Shown here in pieces: positions 34,860-46,003 of a DNA stretch of 64,000 nucleotides. Below the pieces are notes generated by a model. That model had not been told where the DNA came from. It was given only the letters and a program-made list of their open reading frames with translations, and made no database searches. The DNA is from Mucidula mucida (Eukaryota; Basidiomycota; Agaricomycetes; Agaricales; Physalacriaceae), in the NCBI GenBank assembly GCA_015501055.1, contig JADNYV010000030.1, forward strand, positions 62,001 through 126,000, read 5' to 3'. Position 1 is the first letter of the stretch, and every line of letters starts with the position of its first letter. A program made the translations under genes and the position numbers.

Positions 34860-35754
34860 CGAACTTTATCATTCATCGTCCCGATCCTGCCTGCGCGACT
34901 CAGGCTTCGTTTCTGGAACTATCTACTCTCTCGAGGCAGCCGCATCTGGCAGTCTGTAGGCATGGCTCAGCGCGTTGAGGGCCACATGTACGTGAAGTTG
35001 TCTGTTCTTGTCCGACCGTCAGAAGGGTGCGTGATCGATTATGTTCGCAAAAATACGACGATCCCTGTACCCATCGTCATCGACAATGTCACAATAGATG
35101 GAGTCACTGCCCTTGTCCTCAGCTCAACTTCCAGGCGAAAACGTTCGAGTCGTTCGCGCCGAATTGGGCCTCTCCCAAGAGCAAGCGAAGAAACTGAGCC
35201 ACCAAATATCCGCTTTGCTGTGTCAGTTGAGGTCTCTACCTTCTCCTTCCGAAAGTGTCTGTGGCTGGAACAACACACCCGTACGCTGCGAACGAATCGC
35301 TATGGACTCCAAGCCTCGGGGTCCATGGCTTTCCGTCACTGATTTCCATGCCGCCCTTGTGAGCAGGGCCCGCATCGTTGTTCCTCCCGAAGTGTCCGAC
35401 GTTGTTTGGCGATCCAATCCATCGAAGAAGCGCATACGCGATCGCATCGAGTGTGTCTGACGCATAACGATTTTGCGCCTCAAAATATCCTAGTCGACCA
35501 GGATTACAATGTCACTGGCATCATAGATTGGGAAGCGTCGGCGTGGTTATCAGAGTATTGGTATGCTCATTTTTCCGACACTTCTGACACTTCATTTTTG
35601 TCCGCTCAATTGTAGGGAATACACGAAAGCATTGTTTCTACCCTGGAATCGAAAAGGATGGTGGTACGAGATCATGACAGATGTCTTTGCCCAATACGAA
35701 ATGGAACGCCGGGCAGAGTATTACATCTGGAAATACCGAGAGATATTTGCTTGA
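34860..35754 (+). pseudogene. Aminoglycoside-phosphotransferase-like gene, damaged
   Basis: Seen: protein-like sequence begins near 34860 with SFIVPILPARLRLRFW and WQSVGMAQRVEGHMYVKLSV. It continues EGCVIDYVRKNTTIPVPIVI, GVTALVLS, then in a new frame QLPGENVRVVRAELGLSQEQ, MDSKPRGPWLSVTDFHAALV and, in a third frame, LAIQSIEEAHTRSHRVCLTH followed by NDFAPQNILVDQD, GIIDWEASAW and KGWWYEIMTDVFAQYE. The HNDFAPQN and IIDWE motifs are the catalytic and metal-binding loops of the APH kinase-like family, which is very common in Agaricomycetes and not linked to antibiotic use there. Frame changes at about 35122 and 35403, and no clear ATG before Met 34962, suggest a pseudogene or several sequence errors. 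Function unknown. Confidence 0.6.
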
Positions 35755-35845
35755 TTCACTTATTCCTCGTAGTCTTACAACGTAAGGCTGCACATCTTCA
35801 TAGACTCAGTTGACTCAATGGTCCTTAGAGTGTAGATCAATGCCT

Positions 35846-36107
35846 TTACCTTCTTTATGATGGGGAATCTGGCGGAGTCGAGCGTCAAAGTCGTCGAGGG
35901 TGCCCGAATGACGGCGGCAGATACGATCGATATAGGCGACTGGACGGTGAAGCCTACTGATTCTTACGGCCATTCATGTGTAAAGTCCTGAAAGGCATGG
36001 AACTTGGAGTCGTCGCGAATCTGTATGAACAGGGACCAGTGGAAACGACGCGGATCCGAGCCCATCGAGAGGATACTGAGCAGACCAACTTCGCCGAGGA
36101 AAGACAT
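35846..36107 (-). pseudogene. Decayed gene of the same family, copy B
   Basis: Seen: from the ATG at 36107, MSFLGEVGLLSILSMGSDPR then RRFHWSLFIQIRDDSKFHAF and QDFTHEWP, then an in-frame TAA, GFTVQSPISIVSAAVI, a frame change, and LDDFDARLRQIP. It aligns segment by segment with copy A at 33.0-33.5 kb (PRFHW, KFHA, AAVI, TLNDFDALLRRIP) in the same orientation but has lost the C-terminal part. It contains at least one stop and one frame change, so it is probably inactive. Nearby bases 36094-36250 match the segment upstream of GH115. Confidence 0.5.
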
Positions 36108-36250
36108 GAGCGCGTCATGCGTTCCTTCGATTACCGCGAACCTTGTGCTTGACAGTCGTATACGCCCAGAGCATCGTCAGAAGCAAGTCAGAAGTGGCAA
36201 TAGTTTGTTGATCAGTGTACAATTCGTCTTCCTGGAATGTTGTAGATGAT
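36094..36250. repeat. Duplicated upstream segment, copy 2
   Basis: Partner of 32616-32780, same orientation. It covers the start and upstream flank of decayed copy B and reaches the 3' end of the ChaC-like gene. Confidence 0.7.
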
Positions 36251-36262
36251 ATCATATCCGGC

Positions 36263-37547
36263 TCAGTCCCCAGGCAGCACCTGGCTTTTTGAGCCAAGAG
36301 GCTCATCCTGTTGCCGGACGGCGGCCTGTCGTTGATAAGGCTCGTAAATATCAACCAATGCGAGAACGTGACTTGCTTACCTCAAGAACAGAAAGATATG
36401 AATCGTGCGCATCGGGGGAGACGTCCTTCACAGCCTTCACCAACTCGTACAGATAATCCTTGGGTTGCTTACTCAGAAGGACGAAACAGACACGGATGCA
36501 TTGATTGAGCACCTTATTAGGGCCTGACGGTCCTACTGACTCCCATATTGTACGGGCTAGAGCTGGAAGTGGTTCTGAACCAACTAGATGCGCCACTAAG
36601 TTCGTGAGTAAGATGGAACGATTGAATACTCACTGAAAGAGGGATTGTCGTTACGCCCTACGTAACACTGCATGTACGTGAGTATCTCAATATTCCAATA
36701 GTATTGTCAACTATAGCGTACATATGCCTGGTATGGCGCAAGTCATGAGAGGGCTGCTTCGAGGTTGCTTCGAGAAATACCAGACTTACGTTCTGAATGA
36801 TGACCGATTCGCTACCGTCATGAGGATCTATGCCGTAAATGTCGAGCTTTTCCATCGTGTAACCGTCCTTCAGACGCTCAATGAGCTGCGAGGTTTAATT
36901 GGCAACTGCCCCCAACCTTCTCTCTGTAGTCTGTTACGAGCAACGTCAAGTTCGAGTCAATGAATCTCCAACAATAACAATAAACGCACCTAGATACTCG
37001 CGAACTTCGGATTCATACGCAAAATCTATGGTATAAGCAACGCCTGTAGACGCGATGACATGTAGTCAGTTCGCAGATCAAAACAACTTTCCTAGATCAT
37101 ACTAACCCCACACAACGTCCTCTTCTGGGAAGGGATCCTGCGATGACGCGTAAGACATAATCCTTTGATTGATTGACGCCTTACTGAGCCAGAAAACGCG
37201 TCCCAATCCTCCTTGTGAATGAGTGTTACAACGCGACCGGGTTTCTGTTGAACGGTCACATCCGTCAGAGACGTAAGGAGGCGCCTACTGACCTCCGGAG
37301 TCCCTCTATGGTCATGAGACTTCTGAGCAAATCGTCGTACGTATCCCTTCAAAAACCCAGGCGCTTTCAAGGTTCAAGCCCTCACGTCAGTATTGAAGAT
37401 ATTAACTCTCACTTTTCTTTACCGTATGCGGAGGTGGCTATGGCTAAGTTGTTAGGCGTGGCATAGCGTTCCCAAAGAGAATACCTTGAATATCAGAGAG
37501 CCATATCCGAAGACAATGAATGGCAGGCGAGACGCCGATTCTGACAT
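36263..37547 (-). CDS. ChaC-type gamma-glutamylcyclotransferase, microexon gene
   Basis: Known role: ChaC enzymes cleave glutathione to 5-oxoproline and Cys-Gly in the cytosol. Seen: exon 1 (37485-37547) encodes MSESASRLPFIVFGYGSLIF plus K, with the family's substrate-binding GYGSL loop. A 15-nt exon (37423-37437) encodes PPPHT. Later exons give APGFLKGYVRRFAQKSHDHR, GRVVTLIHKEDWDAFSGS, DPFPEEDVVWG, VAYTIDFAYESEVREYL, DYREK, DGYTMEKLDIYG, SVIIQNCYVGRNDNPSF, AHLVGSEPLPALARTIWESV then GPSGPNKQPKDYLYELVKAV, and a last exon ending QVLPGD. The catalytic Glu is expected in the SGSDPFPEE or EYLDYRE region; both are present. About 11 exons for roughly 250 residues. Odd: the junction between PPPHT and APGFLKG does not keep phase with a normal acceptor near 37370, so that exon boundary or one base there is wrong. 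Confidence 0.8.
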
Positions 37548-37896
37548 GATGATGAGGGTTGCTAATCAAAACACTGTGCCATTTTTAGCCGAATTCAGAC
37601 AGAAAACGTGTTCATTCGATCTACGCGAACATGTAAACTGTGAGGTATTTCTACAACACTATGTAGGACAAAGCAAACACAAGAAAGCAATCCACGTTCT
37701 AAAGCAAAGATATCGATAGCGAGGATAGCACAAGAATCATCGGGAGATCACCCGTTGAATCATGAAAGATAGATGAAAGCATTCGTAATCTCGTACAGAT
37801 GATTGAATATATGCGAGTAGTGGCAATTGGGCATGGCGAAAGGGCATAATCAGTAAGCATAGGGCAGGATAGGGCATATCTTCTTCGAAATGTAGA
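37548..37896. other. Short spacer
   Basis: About 350 bp between the start of the ChaC-like gene and the 3' end of the large disordered-protein gene, both on the minus strand. It must hold the ChaC promoter. A plus-strand frame over 37486-37719 overlaps ChaC exon 1 and is not called. Confidence 0.4.
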
Positions 37897-40800
37897 TCAA
37901 ACTCGTAAAGGACGCGCTGGTGTTGGCCGTCCTTTAGGACGAGGTCGACTTAACCGAAGAGATTCACCCGGACTGGGGCTTCATCAGCAAAAAGAGAAGA
38001 GTATGAAAAAGGGCACGCACGTTGTGTTCAACTTTGGCGTAGGTTGATTTTCCTTCATATCCGAAGAAGCTTTTCCTGCACTCCGTTTCGACCAACCCAA
38101 GGCAGTGCGGCGGGCGGTCGAGCCAACTCTCGGTCTAGCGGGCAGACCAAAAGCATCTCTGAGGCCTTTGGAGTCAGCCTCCGGAGGTGGGCCAAATGCT
38201 TTGGAGGGATTAAACGGCGACGCAACAGACGCAACGTTGCTGTTGACCGGGAGCTCTCGCAACGGAGAGCTGGTGGCATTTCGGTACACCTCGGCTTGAA
38301 TCTTGGTAACAAGTTCCGGTGAAGCAGAGACTTTCAAGCTCCTAGTGGATGGATACGGAGATGCTCTGGATGATGTTCTCGACCGAATACGTCTGGGTCG
38401 CAATTCGGAAGGCAGGGGACCGTAGTTTTGAACTGAATGTTCCAGCATAGCCTGCATGCCAGAAGGATGCTTGGGAGGGTCGAAAGCTGGGCAAACGATT
38501 AGTATGGCCCAAATTAGGAATAAAACTAGTAGACTTGCTTTGTAAAGCGAAAACAGAGAAGGGCGTATCTAGCCAGGTCCTTTTACTTTCCGACACTGTA
38601 TGCTCAGCCTCGTCACGGAGGTCGTAATATCTTCGCAAAGCAACGATGCCTCGTTCATCATCCCAAGTTGTTGTCGCTGAGTGGATCGAAGCCGTGTCTT
38701 CATCGACAATGAAAATCGGCTGTACGGTGGTGGGACTGCTTTTCTTCGACTCTGGTGAAGATCTATCCGGGGACGACATCTCTTCTTCGATGGTCTCGTA
38801 CGCAGAGGTCCTAGATGCACGGACCTGGGAATATCGGCGGCGATGACCACTGCCTCGAGCCCTTGCCCTAGTTCTCTGAGCATGGGTCATAGGATGAGTA
38901 GAGTTAGCAAGTACCGCATTGATATGGGAAAGATCAATGCTAGACTGAGACCCATCCGAAAAGGAGGAGTATCCATCGGAAGAGGACAACGGAGGAGTAT
39001 CGACCCCGGAGCTCGAAGTACATGTGCTTGAGCGTGAACGATTGCCAATCCCAGGTCTGGTGAAGACAGGATTCACAGCAACTACAGAGAACAGTTAGTG
39101 CTTATGAGATGGCATTGAGGTGAGGACTTTACATGAAAACGAAAGATCTTCGCCATCCGCGACCAGACAGCTTTCCTCAAGACTTCGCCGATCCAAATGT
39201 CCATGTTGCGCTCTAATCATCCGCTCATCTCCAAATTTGACTGAGTCAACGGTTGAGGCTATGGATGGTTTAGCGACGATTTGTGCTTTCCTGGCTTGCC
39301 CATTTTGAAGTTCTGAGTGTTTCCTTTTCTCGACACGGACGCAAGGCGACTTGTCAATGAGTGAGCCTATCGATTCTCTGCGTTCACGCCCACCACCGAG
39401 CATCTAGACTATTGTCAACATATGTTCTGCGGACTGCATGAAATAAAGCGTACGCTGATCATTGTGTCATCATCGTGAGGACTGTGCAAGCTGCGATCAT
39501 TGAAGCTTAGAACCGAGAGCGAACGGTACACGATAGGAGCCAAGTGTCCACGGCTGTACCCGTTGTAGCCGAAGATTGACTCTTCAGAGGCGCTAGAACG
39601 CACACCAGTTCGGTCGAATAGAGAATCGTCGCCTGAAGATCGATGTTCGTCCATAATGGAGTCAGATTCGTAGGAAGTACGATGCTCGTAACGACTGTCC
39701 AGGAAGCTCTCCTGGGGAGAAGCTGAAATGGATGTCAAAGGCCGTAGATCTACGCCAGTGCTGAACATCTTGTCGCCGACACCTGGGCGACCCAGACGCA
39801 TTACAGAGAAGTCGCTAGCCACTGAATCTACAGATGCCTCAGGCTGGTGACGAGCCCAAGCTGCGCGACCGTTGGCGTAGGAATGGGCAATGGAGCTCAT
39901 GCTAGTGCTAGAGTCGTTACGACTATGAACGCCGAAACTGCGGTTGTAACGGCTGACAGGCGGGAAGTGGGTAGACACATTGGAGTCATTACGACGATGC
40001 GGTCTGAAGTAAAAGCTGGAAGCATCACTTGCAACCTTCTTGTGCTTGCGTGCTCGAGCGTGGAACTCGAAGGTATCTTCGACGTTCATGGACATGGACA
40101 TGGATAGGGACAGATCCTCAGTGCTCGACCGCTCCTGTAAACTGGGGAGGCCATATTCACCGTAGTCGAAAGGATCCGGTACACCGGGATTGACAACGTG
40201 CCCGTAAGACGAAATGGAGGCAATACTAAAGACCGATTCGTTTCGCAAATGGTGTGGAATAGCTGAAGCTGACTGAGGAGGGTAGAAAGCTGGACGGTTG
40301 TCGTGGAACTCGAATCCTCTCCTAACTTCATCAAAGGACTCCAGTCCAGCAAAGCTGGCGATCGACGAAGCCGTAGAATGACGATATGGGTCAGATGCAT
40401 TGGACTCATCCCGCATACGACGTTTGGAGCTAGAGTCGGAGTCCAAACGGGGTCGTGGCGCTGGTCTTGCAACGTCTGATGCTTTGGCAAGAATGGATTT
40501 CAAGACGGAATCGTCGTCCCCCATAGAGAGCGAACGAGCATGCGCGGGAGAGGGAATGATGTCCGATAACGTCAATTGTTTCTCTGGGGAGGAATCGACG
40601 ACAGAACCAGGGCTGCGGGAGGCACCGCCAAATCTGAATGCCCTGTTCAACTCCCCGTGGGACCCAGAAGAGGCATTTCTTGAAATCCTGCCCGAGACTT
40701 CATCGTCATCGAAGTCGCCTGAAATTGGGCGGAGGGATGGTTCAACCAGATCGCGCAGCTGCGATGTCGTGAACATGTCGAAAGACTTCTGCAGTTTCAA

Positions 40801-43800
40801 GTCTCGAGACCCTTCGGACGAGTCAGTACGCAGGAACGTCGGAACCGTGACATCCATGATGAGCTCCTCTGAAGGATACTCAACCATATTGGTAGATCCT
40901 TTGACTGGAGAAGGATCTGAACCTTCATCACTATTTCCAAAATTGTTATTCGCAATTGACGGCGCGAAACATTACATACCTTGGGGTAGTATCCGCAGCA
41001 TAATTTGCTCGAGGAAGTGCCGGAATAGGTGGAACACACAGTAGGTCGCCACCAAAGTCGTAACGGAGGTCAACTTTGGCAGGCGTTTTGAAGGCGTTCT
41101 CCAATTGTTCCATGAAGCTATGCCGATCGGCACCGCCGGACTCATTGAGTTTTTGAATTTCTCCCGTAAAGTCGAAGCTCTTCTTGGTGTTGTCCTCGTC
41201 AGAGATGTTGACGCCCTCGTCGTCGTCGTCGACGCCCGCATGATTCTCTTGCTCGTCAATAACTTGAGCTCGGAAGACAGGCGGAAGAGGCGACGGAGGA
41301 GCAGACACATCTTTCGCAAAGGCGTCTCCAGAGGCACCCAAGGAGTCTGAAAAGCGGCCAAAGTCGATTGTATCGTCCAAGCTACGTCGTCTGTTGTCAT
41401 CCAATATCACTTGGAGTTCGCCTGGGATATCGGAGTCGGGATCAGAATGGTCTACGCTCTCATCTCCATATGCGGAAACGTCTGAACCTCCCATTGTTCC
41501 TTTCATCCCTAACATCTTCTTCGCGCCAGGCGCTAGTGGGCGACGAGAAGTCGTATCGTCTTCAGCCGGATTATACGGCGTACGTTTCTCTGGTGACAAT
41601 CGCTTTTTGGCGGCCATGAACAGAGGATTGGTCGACAATTCATCCACTGACACGGGACCAGTGGAAACCACTCGAGAGGACCGAGGACTGAAAGTCAATG
41701 CAGATGAGCGGCGGGGAGAAGGTGTCGGCGAATCCGGAGGTGGACCAGGAGGCTTGAGGTTGGAAATGGGCCTCGATCTGGCAGGACGAAGAGCACGTAG
41801 GACAGGAGAAGGATCAGGTGCTGGTCCAGGCGTCAGCGTCCGCTCATGCCTTAAAGTGAAAGCAGGAGAGTCTGCTGGCGGTGTCTTGACTGATGGAACC
41901 CGGGGAGGAGATGTACTAAGATCCTCGAACGAAGTAATTCGTTGTCCAATGAGAGCTTGAGGTGGTAAGGACTGCCCAGCGGCGCGAGCATGAGCGTACG
42001 GACGTAAGGAAGTGATTGAGCTAAGATTCGCCCTAAGTGTCCTGGTTCTTAGAGGGCTTCCGTGGTGTTGCGCTTCCCATCTATACCCTGGGTGGTACCC
42101 AGGCTGTAAAGGTGAGCGATCTGGGCTCACTGGTGTTGCTTCCAAATCCAAAGTGTTGATAAGCTGAGCCAAATCGTGGGTCACGGCGTCCAAGATAGAG
42201 ATGACACCTGTTCAAAAGTGAGACTGATGTTGAGTAGGAATGCGAAACGCAGTACCTTGACCAGCGTCTTCGTGAAAACCTTGAGGCCGACTGCGTCCCA
42301 ACATCTGCTCAGAAACCGGACGAGGTCGAGCGCGCTTTACGGGAGTAGAAATTGCACTGTGGCCATCTGATGTTGCAGACTCGACCGCAATCATTGGAAC
42401 ATCATCAAGCTCCTCGACATCCATAGCTTCCACGTTGGGAAACACGTCGGACAAAGGCGTACGGCGTCTGCCTTCGACTGAGTGACGGCTCTCCCTGCTG
42501 GTCCTCCTCTTCTGCTCCTCGTTGACCTTGGCTTTGGTCTCTCTCTCTTTGTACCTCTGCTCTCGTACAGTCTCGAGACCCTCTTCGTCCCATTTCACGC
42601 TGGTATAAGAGTTGGAAGAGGCTCGAGAAGTACCCGAGCTCGTTGACATTGGTCGTAAGCTGGACCCGGTTGACATAGCGGATCCGGACCTTGGACGACC
42701 CATAAACGCTGCTGATTCGACAGAAAGACGATTATTATCGGTAGTGGCCTGTACAACAGTAGAAGAGGCTGTAGATCCACCTCTCACCGTTGGCAGTCTA
42801 ATTGAAGAAGGCAACCCAAGTCCAAGAATACTTTTCTTCTTGTGGACATTGATTGGGGCAGGAGAAACAGGTAGCGTGCCGACCTCGAAGCTGCTGGTCG
42901 ACGTGCGCTGTGCTTCTTTCGTCTTAGTCCTTTTCTTCTTCTTCTCCTTGTCTTTCTTTCCAATGGTGCCGTCCTTTACTGTACCTTTCTCTTTGGCCGC
43001 CTTCACCTTTGGGACCTTGGGGACGTCCTCCGCCTTTGGGTTCCAGCTACCAAGCCTGGCCATTGAGCGTACAGAGCGCATGGCACGAATTGCGACTGAG
43101 CCTTGATTCTGTGTCGGGTTCGTGGGCAGCTGAGGCGGAGCAAGCAGGGTAGGAGTGAAAGAACGGGCAGGTTCCGGCGTGGAGGACCGTGGAGGTTCAT
43201 TCAAAGCAGGAGAGGATGAATTGTTGCGTTGAAATGGCACCGACAGTAGAGCTCCCGAGTCAAGTGAGTTAAACCTCGCTCGAGAATCTTCGGGAAGTGG
43301 AGGGCGGAAAGGTTCCGGCGCTGTGAGGTTGCATTAGTTTATGTTTTCAAGAAGGAGAGGAACTACATACTTTTGGAACGAGGTGGCAAAAAAGGCCGCG
43401 ACTCCTTCACCTTTTCAGTCTTCTCTTTAGAATCTTTCCGACCTCGGCCAATAGTCCACCACTTGTCCTTGTTTTCCTTCTCCTTCTTCTCCTCCGGTTT
43501 AGCCTTGGGGATGTTGCTCACGTCAGCCATTGGTCCTCCCCACCCAAGAGTGCCTAGCGCGCCGCGAGACTTCTTCTTCTTTACCATCAAAATCTCCCCC
43601 AGGTCTGGATCGACAGTAGGGTCGACATATATTTCGTAACCGCCCCGAGCAGAGGATGCATCGCCTCCGACACGTCGTACGACGTCCGAAAAGTCTCTAC
43701 CCTTTTCCTTCTCCTTCTCCCGCTGATTACCAACACCGAGCATGCTCAGCTTGGATTTCTTGGGCACCACACGTTTCCTTGGGACAGCATTATCAGGTCG

Positions 43801-43971
43801 TGGGGCCAATGGCGATGGAGGCGTGTCGAAAGAGTAGTTGAGAGATATGTTGTCTTCAGAGGAAGTACCTGTGGCAGACGGTGTAGCGGAGATGAGACGA
43901 ATGCTCGGAACGGCCTGGTTGTCACCTGCAAGTGACTCTACTGCTCGCGATTGGAGCAGCGTATTGCGCAT
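37897..43971 (-). CDS. Large disordered Ser/Pro-rich protein, unrecognised
   Basis: Seen: the start MRNTLLQSRAVESLAGDNQA at 43971, then an open series of long exons separated by short GT-AG introns down to a stop at 37897-37899, roughly 1,850 residues. The composition is dominated by Ser, Pro, Arg, Asp and Lys. Features in order: basic runs such as KEKEKGRDF, KEKKKKRTKTKEAQR and KPEEKKEKENKDKWW; a helical patch AVTHDLAQLINTLDLEATPV; many Ser-Pro sites; GDDDSVLKSILAKASDVARP; a (SM)n run LSLSMSMSMNVED; repeated RNDSN/RNDSSTSMSS motifs; and a basic C-terminus ending PRPKGRPTPARPLRV. No enzyme fold or transmembrane helix is seen. Inference: a regulated scaffold, possibly phosphorylated by proline-directed kinases. 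I do not recognise the family. Frame stays open over 6 kb, which contrasts with the many frameshifts elsewhere. Confidence 0.75.
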
Positions 43972-44584
43972 TTGGTTGTTGTTTTATAGATGGAACGAAA
44001 CGAAATAAAATCGTGAAAAATCGGGCTGAATATGTACGTCGTAAAATGGAAATGAGATCGTTGAATATCGTCGAAAGATATGAGAGTCGTCGTTCGTGAG
44101 GGGAATGTGAGTCTTTCGTGTTGTTTAAACCGTCTCGTGTGCCGAAGCAGACTCGTTAGTCAGATAAACGCGTTAATTGTACGGGTTTTTTGGGGAGTAT
44201 TTCTGTGGGCGACTGTTAGGCATGATTCCAGCAGCCAAACAGAGAGGGTGCTCACCTATTGATGACGCACCTGTTCTGTACCAGGATTACAGCGCTGAGG
44301 ATGGCCGGCGATGGGTCACGCCCAGCTCTTGCTGTTTCCTTCCGGATCTCTACAAAGTCGAAGCAGCTCTTTGAGTACCACGCCAACGAAAACGAGATAT
44401 TGCACACCTTCCGCTACTTGCCACACAGCACAAGTACGACAATGCGGCAAGCCTGCGGACGACCAGTTGATGGCGACGATGGTAAGAGGACAAAGTACAC
44501 CGTCGTTGACACCGAGTGTTGAACTCGGATCACGTGATGCTGTTGTTTGTCAGCGCCAGAGTTCTTGTGGCCTCCGAGTCCTAC
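43972..44584. other. Divergent promoter region
   Basis: About 610 bp between the start of the 6-kb disordered-protein gene (minus) and the small membrane-protein gene (plus). Open frames here lack domains. No repeat or RNA gene is seen. Confidence 0.5.
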
Positions 44585-44888
44585 CATGAGCTACGCGCCG
44601 CACATAGTGTATTCCCTTGCCATAACCACGTTTTCCATTCATCTTATTGCACAGAGAAATGGATTTCGTGAGGAGCGATCAAGGGTGGCCGCACAACTTA
44701 GCATATTAGAATCCATCCGGGATCGTCTGCAGTCGGGCGAGCGCATACCGCAAGACGAGATGCAAAGTCTGCGAAAACTAGCTCGTCCAGAATTGGCAGA
44801 GGACTACCAGGAGGAGATTACTTGGACAGAGGCTTTCTTGGGGAAGAAAGACATCAAGACTTTAGCAAAGGGTACTGGTTCTTCCTGA
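44585..44888 (+). CDS. Small single-pass membrane protein, conserved-type
   Basis: Seen: a single-exon protein of 100 residues starting MSYAPHIVYSLAITTFSIHL, with one N-terminal hydrophobic helix. A predicted coiled coil follows (RNGFREERSRVAAQLSILES, IRDRLQSGERIPQDEMQSLR), then the acidic segment EDYQEEITWTEAFLGKKDIK. The layout (N-terminal anchor plus short coiled coil) resembles small mitochondrial inner-membr­ane or ER assembly factors, but I cannot name the family. The ATG at 44585 opens the helix; another frame start upstream at 44547 lacks a Met codon in good context. Intronless. Confidence 0.6.
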
Positions 44889-46003
44889 ACTTCACAGCGT
44901 CACTCATACACTTCCCAGATGGATCTTCATAGCGCCACACTTTCTAGTTAGTCATTGCATGTGTACACTTGTGCGTCTCCCGACGCGCTTGAATTACGTG
45001 TTCCATTAATCACTCTGTTCAGCGCCGACTCGGATGCCAAAACGTTTACCACTGCATGAAGGGACCTTATTCGGCTCAAAGCGTTCCATGCGACGCGCTA
45101 TTTTGAACTCATATACACACGTACCCAGTGTCAGAAGACTTCTATCTCGGCTGACAACTCAATCGACGAGAATGTTGTTGTGCTTCACATCATGATGTGT
45201 AAGACGCCACCGTCCTTGGCGCTTAACGCAATACGACAAGCCTAACTTTCACTACGCGACTGTCTCCTGGCTGATGGTTTGCCGCTATCGATCCTTGATT
45301 ACACTGGACCATTTCTGGCCGTTTGTATACGGTGTTGTACCCATTGCCAAGGCCTGGGTGATGCAAGTTACCACACTCCCCCAACGCAGTCCGTCAGGGA
45401 GCCGACCAGGGAAATACCTCAGGCCAAGCGTCGGAACCCGGCCCCGGAGAAGACTACCCCACATTGTCCTGCTCTCTTCGATGTATAGATTGACATGAAC
45501 GCGTGCAATCAGTACAACGTCTAATGCCATTTAGTAAGCCGGTGATGTAAGGCACCCACCTTTGAATACATTTGTGGCGCAGATATGCCGTGATCTAGAT
45601 CCGTCTAGGACGCGTAGACAGACGGCAGAGACTCGTCGTAGATTCTTGGGGATTGTGGATTCATGCAGGCTTGATGTTCCCTCACTCTACCATCGCCACA
45701 TCAGGATGGAGATGGAGATGGCATTGGACGGAGTTCAGGTGACTGACACAGCTGATACAAACACGTGAAAGGAGTAAGTTTCAAATCCCTATTTGAGACG
45801 GTTTATATTGAGCATCTCCTGAACACTTCCACCCACTGTTATTGTCTTTTGTCGCCTATTATGCACGCTCGGACAGGTCCCACACCACAGCCCTTGTCGC
45901 TTCCTTTATTCCAATTCGAGGCAGACAATAACCACAACTTCATTATAAATTACGACTCGGATATTGGTGAGTGATCCTCTACAGCTTTCGGTCTGTCATC
46001 ACG
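44889..46003. other. 1.1-kb spacer without a supported gene
   Basis: Several short open frames (for example 45279-45498 and 45562-45768 on plus, 45285-45530 on minus) have no domain, no shared frame across exons and no good start context. The last 150 bp before 46004 contain a TATAAAT-like stretch near 45943 and a possible leader for the RING-like gene. A leader peptide from 45860 ends at a stop and is not joined by a plausible intron. Confidence 0.4.
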
